From positions 1 through 38,531 of the forward strand of contig WQVF01000035.1 in the NCBI GenBank assembly GCA_009781725.1: a stretch of DNA of 38,531 nt, written 5' to 3'. Position numbers and translations under genes: made by a program. Below the pieces are notes generated by a model. That model was given only the letters and a program-made list of their open reading frames with translations, was not told where the DNA came from and searched no databases. This stretch comes from Defluviitaleaceae bacterium (GTDB lineage Bacteria; Bacillota; Clostridia; Lachnospirales; WQUN01). This document shows, one piece after another, positions 15,327 through 24,110 of the stretch; positions within the stretch are counted from its first letter, which is position 1; the number at the start of each line of letters is the position of its first letter.

Positions 15327-17879
15327 TTAAGGCAAAAGAGTATCAATCTCCATGGGCTGCTCAACTGTGTTTCGCGGTTGCACTAAAAATGCATAAATAA
15401 CATCCCTAGCAACTTGCGTAGACGCCGCTGGCATTACGCTGGTTGCACCAAATGGGATGGTAACGTAAATTGCAATCTGCGGGTTGTCAAAGGGAGCATA
15501 TGCCCCAAAACTGGTATGTGACAGCCTGGAACCCACTTGCTCGGCTGTACCTGTTTTTCCAGCAACTTGGATAGGAAAATCCCTAAAGTGATTGGTAGCA
15601 GTGCCCCAACCTTCGGTTGCTTGTAGCATACCTTGCTGAATAGCTACCCATGTGCTGTCTGCCAGCTCCATGCCCGTTTCGCATGGCATAGGTGTAGCTA
15701 AATATACAATTTCACCTTGGCCTGTTCTGATAGAACCTACCAAATGAAGGGGCAAACGAACGCCATTATTAGCAATTTGCATAATGTATCTTGCCATCAT
15801 AGCAGAGGTATAGTTATTGTAAGATTGTCCTATGGCTGTACGTATAGTGTCTCCGTCAAACCAATCCCATTCGCTACTTGGTGCAAGCGCGTTTCGGCTA
15901 AGATGAACAAACTCCTTAAGTTCAGGGGAAGCCATGATGTTTGCAGTTCTCTCCCGATTAAAATTATCAGCCAATTCGCCAATTTCTACACCCGTCCGCT
16001 CGTTAAGTCCAAAAAACTCCATATATGTGTTTAGGACATCTATACGCTGACGTTGATTGTTACCTAAACGGAAAGCCGTCTCAAAAAAGAAATAATTACA
16101 GGAAGTAGCTATAGCTTGTGTGACATTGATACTGCCATGCCCACGGCTTGACATACATCTAGCCGCAGGTCTACCCGCACGAGTAAAAACTACATTGTCG
16201 CGTATTGTGGTGCTTGGGCTAATCACGCCGGTGTCTAGCCCTGCCGCAGCAGTTATCATCTTAAATGTCGAACCGGGTGCCCTGGCTTCAATAAAGGGGC
16301 GATTAATCATTGGGTGCGTATGGTCGTAGCTATTGATACGGAAAAAATAATCCGTATCAATGCGGTTTACCAGCCGATTATTGTCATATGATGGGTATGC
16401 TACCGCTGCCAGTACAGCCCCGGTATTAACATCTAACACAACTATCGAACCTGTAGCAGGATCAATATTTACCATCTGTGGGGTGAGTTCACCCATGCGC
16501 AATTTTTCAGCAATAAAGGAACTGGCAGAAAATCTTCCCGCTTGCACTCGCGCAGTAAAATCTTCATAATCGGATAAAATCCCTAAATCCACCATTGCCG
16601 TAAACATCATAGCAGGGGTTATGCGTCCTGAATCAATTCCCGCTGTCAATATATTTACAATTATTGCTCTATCATCTCTTGATACTGTCGCTTCTGGGAA
16701 TCTTTCCAGTACATATCGACGTAAAATAGAAGCCGCATTATCTTCTTCGGTTTCTAGTATATCCCGGATAGGAATCCACCCTGCCCGTATTAAATTATTA
16801 AATACATGCTGATAGGTGACTTGTGGCTCTCGTGCTCCGCTGCCACCTTGAACTCTGCGAATGGCAATCTCCGTTAGGTAGTCCTTTAATATATAGTAGG
16901 TTTGTATTTGCATATCTACATCTAATGTCAAGAAAATGTTGCTTCCAGGAAGGGGAGGTACAACTTCCGGCGGCGAACCCACCCTGCGCCCGGTGTTTGG
17001 GTTGATTTCAATTACTTGTGTACCTTGCACTCCACGTAAATGCGCTTCCATTGACCGTTCAAGGCCGATTTTTCCAATAATATCGTCATGGGTATAATCT
17101 GGGTTTGCGGCAAGTTCTTCTGCGTTAATCACACCTACATATCCGAGTATATGAGAAAAATATCTGCCCTGGGGGTATACCCTAAGTGTCCGCAGTTCTA
17201 TCTTTACTCCTGAAAAAAACGTGCTTTGTTCTTCAATTGTGGCAATTGTATAGTGAGATATATCTATAGCTACTACAAAAGGATGCGGCCTAAACCGCCG
17301 ATAAAAAACCATGCTACGAAAATTCAAAATTCTTCGGGCATCTTCATTAGACATGTCCGGGTCTATCCCAAACCAATCCCGCAAATATAAAAAGGATTCT
17401 GCTGCTGTAGCTGTTTCAGGGTTAGGTACTGCCATGTCATCTTTCCAGCGAAACTCTCTTAATTCGCGAGTTCCCGGCGTAGAGCCTCCTAATATAAATT
17501 CATAAGGCCATTCGGTAGTCATTGGGAAGGTGTTCTCAAAATCTTCGTTGTTGCGTTCAAAGAGCCTTGTCAATTCCAATAGGGCTTCATTGGATATAAT
17601 TATGCTTGGATCTATTGTCGCAACCCAAACAGGTATATTTATAGCAAGCGGTCTTCCTAAGCGGTCATAGATATTGCCACGTGTGGCTGGGATGGTTTGT
17701 TCCACTGTTGCGGTTATAGGCAGCGAAGCTACAAATGTATGGCTCAATATTATTTGCAACTCATATAATTGTGCAAACATTACATAAAACAAAATAGCTA
17801 TAGCAACAAATAGCCAGAGAATGCGGTGGTTAATTACTCGCCATGAGGCTTTTATAGCATCCATAATCAATTCACTCAT
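15327..17879 (-). CDS. class B penicillin-binding protein (PBP2/MrdA-like transpeptidase)
   Basis: A peptidoglycan DD-transpeptidase of about 850 residues from the ATG at 17879 (GAAGGCGG upstream; the ORF extension to 17960 would begin inside the promoter). One N-terminal membrane helix (about residues 20-44) is followed by the dimerisation domain, with RGNIYDRLGRPLA and IGLERSMEAHLRGVQG. The transpeptidase domain has APGSTFKMIT (SxxK, serine about 537), SCN (about 593) and GKTGTAEQ (about 775). Between LTLDVDMQIQ and GSIVVLDVNTG there is an extra helical block of roughly 130 residues. No PASTA domain is present. Two BlaI-type boxes overlap its promoter and blaR1-blaI lie directly upstream, so beta-lactam induction is likely. 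It may be a low-affinity, mecA-analogous PBP, but affinity cannot be read from sequence. Confidence 0.93.
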   Translation of the reverse strand: MSELIMDAIKASWRVINHRILWLFVAIAILFYVMFAQLYELQIILSHTFVASLPITATVEQTIPATRGNIYDRLGRPLAINIPVWVATIDPSIIISNEALLELTRLFERNNEDFENTFPMTTEWPYEFILGGSTPGTRELREFRWKDDMAVPNPETATAAESFLYLRDWFGIDPDMSNEDARRILNFRSMVFYRRFRPHPFVVAIDISHYTIATIEEQSTFFSGVKIELRTLRVYPQGRYFSHILGYVGVINAEELAANPDYTHDDIIGKIGLERSMEAHLRGVQGTQVIEINPNTGRRVGSPPEVVPPLPGSNIFLTLDVDMQIQTYYILKDYLTEIAIRRVQGGSGAREPQVTYQHVFNNLIRAGWIPIRDILETEEDNAASILRRYVLERFPEATVSRDDRAIIVNILTAGIDSGRITPAMMFTAMVDLGILSDYEDFTARVQAGRFSASSFIAEKLRMGELTPQMVNIDPATGSIVVLDVNTGAVLAAVAYPSYDNNRLVNRIDTDYFFRINSYDHTHPMINRPFIEARAPGSTFKMITAAAGLDTGVISPSTTIRDNVVFTRAGRPAARCMSSRGHGSINVTQAIATSCNYFFFETAFRLGNNQRQRIDVLNTYMEFFGLNERTGVEIGELADNFNRERTANIMASPELKEFVHLSRNALAPSSEWDWFDGDTIRTAIGQSYNNYTSAMMARYIMQIANNGVRLPLHLVGSIRTGQGEIVYLATPMPCETGMELADSTWVAIQQGMLQATEGWGTATNHFRDFPIQVAGKTGTAEQVGSRLSHTSFGAYAPFDNPQIAIYVTIPFGATSVMPAASTQVARDVIYAFLVQPRNTVEQPMEIDTLLP

Positions 17880-17908
17880 ACATGAACCGCCTTCGGAAAA
17901 CAATAATC

Positions 17909-17960
17909 TTACACGCGTAAGAATTAAATATATCTTACATGTGTAGGAGATAAAGGTCAA
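17909..17960 (-). promoter_or_regulatory. PBP promoter with two BlaI-type operators
   Basis: TTGACC (17955-17960) and TAAGAT (17932-17937) are 17 bases apart on the minus strand. A perfect TACA-TG-TGTA (17936-17945) lies between and over the -10 element, and a one-mismatch box within TTACACGCGTAA (17909-17920) lies just downstream. This is the layout expected for repression by a BlaI dimer at each box. Confidence 0.8.
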
Positions 17961-18022
17961 GTGAATTATGAACTAAAGACTGTTTCTCATTTAATTCGCT
18001 ATAATCGCCACAAAAATCTCAT

Positions 18023-19804
18023 CTAGTAAATGCCCATACTCTCCAATATTGAAAGCGTTATCTGCGCCGCCACACTGCCCCCGCCATTATCCCCTTGTAT
18101 ATATGTTGCGAAAATAAAAGTATTGAGTCCCGTTTCAACATATCCTATAAACCAACCGTTTACGGTTTGACTGTTTACAATCCCGGTTCCAGTTTTCCCC
18201 GATAACACCGCTCCATCTCTTTCAGAAAGCCTTAGTGCATCTTTTACGGCGTTCACATGTTCGGCTTCAAATATCGATTCATTCCTATATACACTTGCCA
18301 GGAATCCCACTTGTTCAAGGGGTGAAATCCGTAAGGACGATTCTATCCAAAAATCCGCTATACCGCCGGTTAGGTTATGATTTCCATAAGATAACTGTGT
18401 CAAATAAAAAGATAGCCGCTCCGCTCCAACCTTTGCATCCAAGTCTTGAAAATACCAATTGGCGGAACTGTGCATAGCTGACGATAAAGTTTGGTTTTGA
18501 TTCCAGGCTTCAAAGGGATGTACTATTCCATCCCATTCACGTTCGGTGTAATCCGCATCCAAGATACCAGTTTCCAAAGCGATAAGTGCGCTGATGATTT
18601 TGTAAGTAGAGGTTGGAGATACCCTCATCATGCTCATATCTCTGTTGTGAATGGTGTGCCAGCCAGAATCCATATCGTAAAGGACAAAAGACCCCTCAAA
18701 ACCATCAAAGTAATATGAAAGGTCAGTATAAAAAACATCGTCAGCATGAAAATGATACCGACTATCATCATTGTCAGCTAATACAGAGATAATTGGAACT
18801 TTACAAAAAATAAGAAGCAACATGAGGAAAAACAGGCAAATGCTTTTCATTTTCAGCAAGCCCGATTCGCGGGTATATAAGGTGATGTGCTTTACTCGCT
18901 TAATGATATGCGGCTTTGAATCTCCCATGCCTGCCGCAAAAGTTAGCACTTGAGGAGTTGACAACGATTTCACAAAGTTAAGTAAAGTTTCTCCATAGCC
19001 AACATGAGATTCTTTTGGAAGAATCTCTAGTACCGAAGCATCGCAAGCCAACTCTCTATCCAAGCGCATCTGCTTAAACACAAAATGGACTACGGGATTA
19101 AACCAATACAATATGTGAAATAAGCACATAAAGCTATTAATTTGGACATCTTTGTTTTTGCAATGTGTAAGCTCATGCAGCATGGCAAAACGCACATCGC
19201 TAAGTGACATTTCACCCGCAGGTAGAATAATGAGAGCTTTGAAAAATCCTATCGTCATTGGTGTTTTTGTCATTATAGATGAACCAAGCAAAACATCACT
19301 CTTGATGCCAACTTCATCTTTACATCGTAGGAACAATGAAATCAATTCTTTGTTTTCGATAGGTTTTGCGGATTCTTTGATTAGCCGAAGATTTTTGTTG
19401 CAATGCAATACAATAAATGCGGTAGCTATTATACCGATAATCCATATTCCCATTAAAATCGTCAATAGGTATTCCGATGTGAAGTGGTTTACAGGAATTG
19501 CAAAATCTTGAAACCCATCCGTCCTATATAATCCGCCAACAATTTCGCGAGGGGTTGTGCCTGTGCTTGAAATTGCTCCTCCATCAGAAGTAAATGTATT
19601 AAGCCATCCTCCAAAGTTCAAAGATGCAAAAAAACTACTTGGAATTAGCGGCACTAATAACAAAATTAAGAATAATAGCCCAAAGTTGTATTGCCACCTC
19701 GCTGATATATGCTTTTTAAGTCCCCATTTAATAATCAAAATTAACAAAATCCCAATGGAGGAAAGAGCGGTTGTCATCATAAAAAATGTGATGAATGTAT
19801 TCAT
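18023..19804 (-). CDS. blaR1: beta-lactam sensor-transducer BlaR1/MecR1
   Basis: The protein has 593 residues, the usual length. The N-terminal half holds membrane helices (about 5-28, 38-60, 112-135, 322-343) and an M56-type zinc metalloprotease with HELTH (210-214) and RELACDASVLE. The C-terminal extracellular domain is class D beta-lactamase-like: STYK (399-402, acylated serine and carbamylatable lysine), SAN (447-449) and KTG (537-539). Acylation outside signals through the membrane to the protease, which leads to BlaI cleavage. The gene follows blaI by eight bases and is co-transcribed. All catalytic motifs are intact, so the sensor should be functional. Confidence 0.95.
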   Translation of the reverse strand: MNTFITFFMMTTALSSIGILLILIIKWGLKKHISARWQYNFGLLFLILLLVPLIPSSFFASLNFGGWLNTFTSDGGAISSTGTTPREIVGGLYRTDGFQDFAIPVNHFTSEYLLTILMGIWIIGIIATAFIVLHCNKNLRLIKESAKPIENKELISLFLRCKDEVGIKSDVLLGSSIMTKTPMTIGFFKALIILPAGEMSLSDVRFAMLHELTHCKNKDVQINSFMCLFHILYWFNPVVHFVFKQMRLDRELACDASVLEILPKESHVGYGETLLNFVKSLSTPQVLTFAAGMGDSKPHIIKRVKHITLYTRESGLLKMKSICLFFLMLLLIFCKVPIISVLADNDDSRYHFHADDVFYTDLSYYFDGFEGSFVLYDMDSGWHTIHNRDMSMMRVSPTSTYKIISALIALETGILDADYTEREWDGIVHPFEAWNQNQTLSSAMHSSANWYFQDLDAKVGAERLSFYLTQLSYGNHNLTGGIADFWIESSLRISPLEQVGFLASVYRNESIFEAEHVNAVKDALRLSERDGAVLSGKTGTGIVNSQTVNGWFIGYVETGLNTFIFATYIQGDNGGGSVAAQITLSILESMGIY

Positions 19805-19812
19805 TGGTTCAC

Positions 19813-20295
19813 CTATAGTGCATTCAATTGAGAATGACGGTTTTTGTCATTCGCAATTGAATCACTTTCCGAAGCCATAGTAATTTCAATCCCGCATTCT
19901 GGATTGAAATTACTATATTCTGATAATTTTTCATCTAAAATACGCTTAAGCATGGCAATGTCATCATCGGATAGTTTGTCGTGCTCCAATAAATTTACTA
20001 CCATTGAGTTGAGTGCGCCGTTATAAAACCGGCTAAGGAAATTGTCGTTTTCTAAAGACAAAATTTCAGATTCCTTTACTAATGGGGTATAGACGAATAC
20101 ACGACCGTCTTTTTCATATTGGAGTGCGCTTTTTTTCACTAGCCTCGAAAGCAGTGTGTGTATGGTCTTTGGTTTCCATGCGGTGTATTCTTCCAGTCTC
20201 TCCACAACCTCGTTGGTGCTGATTGGAACGCCTGCCGACCAAATGACTTTCATTACTTGATATTCGGCATCTGATATTTCTGGCTTATCCTTCAT
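19813..20295 (-). CDS. blaI: BlaI/MecI-family repressor
   Basis: A winged-helix repressor of 160 residues. The N-terminal DNA-binding domain contains ISDAEYQVMKVIWS, KPKTIHTLLSRLVKKSAL and the wing EKDGRVFVYTPLV. The dimerisation part has LSRFYNGALNSMVVNLLEHD. At the position of the staphylococcal cleavage bond (N101-F102 in BlaI) this protein has N101-L102, so a cleavable bond is conserved with a changed P1' residue. A 25-30 residue C-terminal extension not found in staphylococcal BlaI follows. Its promoter carries a near-perfect operator, as expected for autoregulation, and BlaR1 follows in the same operon. Confidence 0.93.
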   Translation of the reverse strand: MKDKPEISDAEYQVMKVIWSAGVPISTNEVVERLEEYTAWKPKTIHTLLSRLVKKSALQYEKDGRVFVYTPLVKESEILSLENDNFLSRFYNGALNSMVVNLLEHDKLSDDDIAMLKRILDEKLSEYSNFNPECGIEITMASESDSIANDKNRHSQLNAL

Positions 20296-20319
20296 AGATT
20301 TGCCCCCATTCGATGTTCT

Positions 20320-20337
20320 TACGCATGTAGTATTATA
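20320..20337 (-). promoter_or_regulatory. blaI promoter with BlaI-type operator
   Basis: A perfect TATAAT (20332-20337, minus strand) is followed at once by TACATGCGTA (20320-20329), one mismatch from the TACA-N2-TGTA core. A weak -35 (TTAATA) lies 18 bases upstream. Binding here would cover the transcription start and give autoregulation. Confidence 0.7.
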
Positions 20338-20473
20338 GCATGATGAATCTGACCATATTAAGAACCACTTTTACTGCGACATAGTTCTTTAGTGTCTTAT
20401 TTCGTGATTTTCACCTACTCTAGCAATCTAACAAAGGTTATATGCTTGACAATGTGCCTAAATTCAAGAATTT

Positions 20474-21823
20474 CTACATATCGCGTAGGCGTAGCAACGA
20501 TATAGTCTCCACCTTCCCAGTCATAGGAAACATATCAACCGGTTGAACAGCGGACAGCACATATCCGCTTTCCGCCAGCCGTTTTATGTCCCGAGCCAAT
20601 GTTGCAGGGTCGCAGGAGATATAAATTATTGTTCTTATTCTGGCGGTGGCAATGGTGTCAAGCAGGGCATTATCACAGCCTTTTCTTGGCGGATCTAGGA
20701 ACACGACATCCGGGGCGACTTCGCCTTGGTTCAATAGCTCCGGTATAACTTCCTCGGCGGGGCCGCAGATGAAGCTAGCATTTTTTATTCCGTTTAGCTC
20801 AGCGTTTTTTTCTGCATCCGCGATTGCTTCAGCGACTATATCTATGCCTATTACTTCCCTAGCTTTGCCTGCTGCTTGGAAGGCCACCCCCCCTACCCCT
20901 ACATGGGCATCCAATACAACCTGGCTGCCATCAAGATTGGCCATTTCTACTGCCTTGGCGTAGAGGATTTCGGTTTGAATCGGGTTTACTTGGAAAAATG
21001 ATGGAGCTGATAATTGATACCATATCTCACCGATTCGTTCTTTTATAAAGCCCTCTCCGGTAACTACCCGAAAATGACTTCCCATTATTGTGTTGCTTTT
21101 ATCTTTATGGCGATTGATTACTATTGTGGTTGCGCCAGCGGCGGTCAGGGCTTCCGCCAGGTCGTTTTCGTTGGGGACGCCATTGGCGTTTACTACTAAC
21201 ACGACCATAACCTCGCCTGTGGCCTGGCTGGTTCTTATAATAATATGGCGCATAACACCCGTGTGGGTTGTTTCGTCATATGCACTTACATCGTGCTCGC
21301 GCAAGGCTGCAAGTATTGGTACATGAACTGGATGCTGGATTTCGCATTTTTCTATTGGAATGATTCGGTGGCTGCGAGGGGCGTACATCCCGATTGTAAA
21401 GCCGTCGTCATCTATCGGCACTATAGGAAATACCGCTTTATTGCGATAGGGTTGGGGTGGATCCATTCCAATTACATCTACAACGGGAGGATTGGTTATG
21501 CCACCAAGCCTGGCGAGGGCATCTATGACAATACCTTTTTTAAACCCCAATTGAGCTTGATAGTCGCAGTGCTGCCATTGGCAGCCTCCGCATTTATCTG
21601 ATACTGGGCAAGGGCTTTCTATACGGTGGGGAGATGGACTTTGTATCTTTATTATCTTACCGTAGCCGTAGGTTTTTTTGACCTTAATCACCCTTATGGT
21701 GAGCCTGTCGTCCGTCAGGCCCCCTTCTGTAAAGATTACGAAATCATTGACCTTGGCTATTCCAAAGCCCTTATTGGTTACGCCCTCGATTTCCACATGT
21801 AGTATGTCATTTTTTTTAATCAT
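20474..21823 (-). CDS. 23S rRNA (uracil-5)-methyltransferase, RlmD/RlmCD family
   Basis: SAM-dependent enzyme that makes 5-methyluridine in 23S rRNA (in Bacillota usually the RlmCD type, U747 and U1939). About 449 residues from the ATG at 21823, next to GGGGGC. It has an N-terminal TRAM domain, iron-sulfur cysteines in CPVSDKCGGCQWQHC plus a later IEKCEI, then PSFFQVNP, a SAM-binding stretch DAHVGVGG, the LDPPRKGC motif, and the catalytic region YISCDPATLARD. All hallmarks of the family are present. Which uridine is modified cannot be decided from sequence. It is a single-gene unit here. Confidence 0.94.
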   Translation of the reverse strand: MIKKNDILHVEIEGVTNKGFGIAKVNDFVIFTEGGLTDDRLTIRVIKVKKTYGYGKIIKIQSPSPHRIESPCPVSDKCGGCQWQHCDYQAQLGFKKGIVIDALARLGGITNPPVVDVIGMDPPQPYRNKAVFPIVPIDDDGFTIGMYAPRSHRIIPIEKCEIQHPVHVPILAALREHDVSAYDETTHTGVMRHIIIRTSQATGEVMVVLVVNANGVPNENDLAEALTAAGATTIVINRHKDKSNTIMGSHFRVVTGEGFIKERIGEIWYQLSAPSFFQVNPIQTEILYAKAVEMANLDGSQVVLDAHVGVGGVAFQAAGKAREVIGIDIVAEAIADAEKNAELNGIKNASFICGPAEEVIPELLNQGEVAPDVVFLDPPRKGCDNALLDTIATARIRTIIYISCDPATLARDIKRLAESGYVLSAVQPVDMFPMTGKVETISLLRLRDM

Positions 21824-21925
21824 TTTCGCCCCCAAAATCACGAGTATATTTTAAAATTCAGGCAATATCAGGCAAACAGTTTCAAAAATGCGGAGAAAAG
21901 GTTGGGCCAAAACGACAAATTTATT

Positions 21926-22870
21926 TTAGTCGAAGTCTGACCGTCGTAGGTACCGATTCATGGCTTTTATATACCCAGTCCATGGCCCAGGGGTTTTGTC
22001 GCTATTAAAGTTCTCTTCGTATATTTTTAACTTTGCGTCCATATTATCGGCATAATGGAGTAAAATTGCCTCTGTTGTACAGGGCAGCTTTGGAGAACCG
22101 AATTCATATTCACCGTGATGGGAGATAATACAGTGCTTAATCATACTGGCAAGCTCGTGGCTAAAGCCAGGGATTTTTGCTGCTTCCAGAGTCACCATTT
22201 CACAGCCCATTACAATATGACCCAGCATCTGGCCGTCATCGGTGTAATCATTTATGGGCATCTGGGACAGCTCATATATTTTACCAATATCATGCAAAAG
22301 AGCACTGCACAGTAGAATATCCCTGTTGATATGCTTATACCTGTCGCTCATAAAATCGCATATCTGGGTTACGGCCAGGGTATGTTCGAGTAATCCCCCC
22401 ATATAGGCATGATGCATGTTTTTTGCCGCGGATCGAGTTTTAAAAGCCTCAGCACGGGCTTTGTCGTTGATTAAAATATTTTCCAATAGCTGGCGGATAT
22501 GTGCGTGCCCTATGGATTTTATTATATCCTGGACTTGGCTGTATAAGACGTCAATATCCTTATCTGTCATGGGGATGTAATTGCCAGGGATATATTCCCC
22601 CTCCTGGCTGCGGCGGAGCTTATTCACCTTAAGCTGTAACTCATTCTGGAATGTGACGATATTTCCGTCGATTTTAATCATATCCCCTTCGTCAAAGCTC
22701 TGGATATCATTGTTCATCTCCCATATCTTGGCATCGATGGTGCCTGTTTTGTCCATCAACCGCAGAGATAGATAGGTTTTTCCTGACCTTGTTTTCAGGT
22801 TCTGCTTTTGTTTGCATAGGTAATGCTCAATAACATGTTCGTTTTCCCGTAAATCTTCGATGTAGCGCAT
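21926..22870 (-). CDS. YhaM-like 3'-5' exoribonuclease (OB-fold plus HD domain)
   Basis: The protein has 314 residues, matching YhaM/CBF1 proteins. The N-terminal OB-fold (about 1-100) includes KTYLSLRLMDKTGTIDAKIW. The HD phosphohydrolase domain carries HHAYMGGLLEHTLAV, the metal-binding HD pair LLHDIGK, and ISHHGEYEFGSP. YhaM degrades RNA and single-stranded DNA from the 3' end using manganese. A good GAAAGGAAG site precedes the ATG. It is transcribed away from the plus-strand membrane-protein gene at 23020. Confidence 0.9.
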   Translation of the reverse strand: MRYIEDLRENEHVIEHYLCKQKQNLKTRSGKTYLSLRLMDKTGTIDAKIWEMNNDIQSFDEGDMIKIDGNIVTFQNELQLKVNKLRRSQEGEYIPGNYIPMTDKDIDVLYSQVQDIIKSIGHAHIRQLLENILINDKARAEAFKTRSAAKNMHHAYMGGLLEHTLAVTQICDFMSDRYKHINRDILLCSALLHDIGKIYELSQMPINDYTDDGQMLGHIVMGCEMVTLEAAKIPGFSHELASMIKHCIISHHGEYEFGSPKLPCTTEAILLHYADNMDAKLKIYEENFNSDKTPGPWTGYIKAMNRYLRRSDFD

Positions 22871-23019
22871 ATATTTCTTCCTTTCTTGGGTGAGGTTTAT
22901 TACATTTCCATTACATTAGCATAAATCCATTATAACACTCATGCTTATGCTGCGTCAGCGTCTTGTAAATCCTCACAGGATATTGTAATATCAAAACAAA
23001 AAAAGGGGATCAGTTTAAT

Positions 23020-24054
23020 ATGAATGAAGTCGAAAAGAGGAGTAACTTGCTAGGGCTTATTATCCTGTTTGTGGTATTTACTGCCATTGGGGTACTACTA
23101 AGCTTTTTTTATGTAGTATTCCAAACCACCGCGACAGATATCTGGGCCAACATTATCGGGACCTTTGTAATAAGCGGCGTACTTGCCGGTATAGCCTGGC
23201 TTATTAAGCGGCTTATGAAGATAACCAATAATGGTTTATCTGTGTTGGTTATCGCCATTGGCACTGTCATTGTGCTGTATGTAATGTGGAGCATGTGGTT
23301 TGTCCTGATGTTTGAGTTTTATTATGGCCTTTATACTGGTACTGGAGAGCTTTTTGGCTTACGGGATATAGGTCAGGTCTTTGGCTACACACGGGAAATG
23401 GTCTTCGACAGCCCTGAGTTTATGCGTTCGTTACGTCATTTTAATTATTATGGTACCTGGACAATAAACGAAAACCCCTGGACCGGTGCAATATTATGGG
23501 GTGTATGGGGCGGAGAAGCCTTGATTATCATAGCCATTCCCCTCATTGCTGCATATGCATCGGCAGGCCTGTTTATACAAGAGATTGGTGCTTGGGTGGA
23601 AGAAAGGCTAATGAACTACGGCTTTACCGCTTTTGACGATCATGAATTAGACCGCATTGGTATGGGCGAGATTGAGCCAATACTGGAAAAGCCACTGGAA
23701 ACCCGCAACGGCCCTATGAACGCCATCGCAGTGTGCTACCACAAAGGCGAGGCCACTGATTTTATCGCTGTATACAAATCCCATTGGGATAAAGAAGGCG
23801 CACTCAGCAAAGGCCGTCATATCATGACCGTAAATCTGGGTACAGAAAAAATTGATGCCCTGGATAGCGGCTTACAAGCGAAGCATTATCCCTCTATGGC
23901 GAAGAAATCAGAGCCAGAAGGTGAAATAACACCTGTACCTGCCGAAGCATACGATTCTTCACTGGATTTAGAAGCACCCCCCATGGAAGATTCGCCGCCA
24001 GAATATCAAGAAACGCTGGAAACTCCTCCAGAATCAATAGATACACAGGAATAG
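23020..24054 (+). CDS. membrane protein of unknown function
   Basis: The protein has 344 residues with four predicted membrane helices, about residues 9-33, 40-64, 72-104 and 156-185. An aromatic loop rich in Tyr and Trp lies between helices three and four. A soluble, mostly cytoplasmic C-terminal half (190-290) reads like a small alpha/beta domain, with GPMNAIAVCYHKGEATDFIA, and the last 50 residues are Pro/Glu-rich and probably disordered. I do not recognise the family. It lies 56 bases upstream of the small InlB-repeat surface protein on the same strand, with only a weak hairpin between, so the two may form an operon and it may help display or anchor that protein. That role is speculation. 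Confidence 0.65.
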   Translation: MNEVEKRSNLLGLIILFVVFTAIGVLLSFFYVVFQTTATDIWANIIGTFVISGVLAGIAWLIKRLMKITNNGLSVLVIAIGTVIVLYVMWSMWFVLMFEFYYGLYTGTGELFGLRDIGQVFGYTREMVFDSPEFMRSLRHFNYYGTWTINENPWTGAILWGVWGGEALIIIAIPLIAAYASAGLFIQEIGAWVEERLMNYGFTAFDDHELDRIGMGEIEPILEKPLETRNGPMNAIAVCYHKGEATDFIAVYKSHWDKEGALSKGRHIMTVNLGTEKIDALDSGLQAKHYPSMAKKSEPEGEITPVPAEAYDSSLDLEAPPMEDSPPEYQETLETPPESIDTQE

Positions 24055-24110
24055 AATTTCCGGGGCTGACTCACAAGCCAAGCCCCTTACATAGAACCTA
24101 GGAGAATGAG

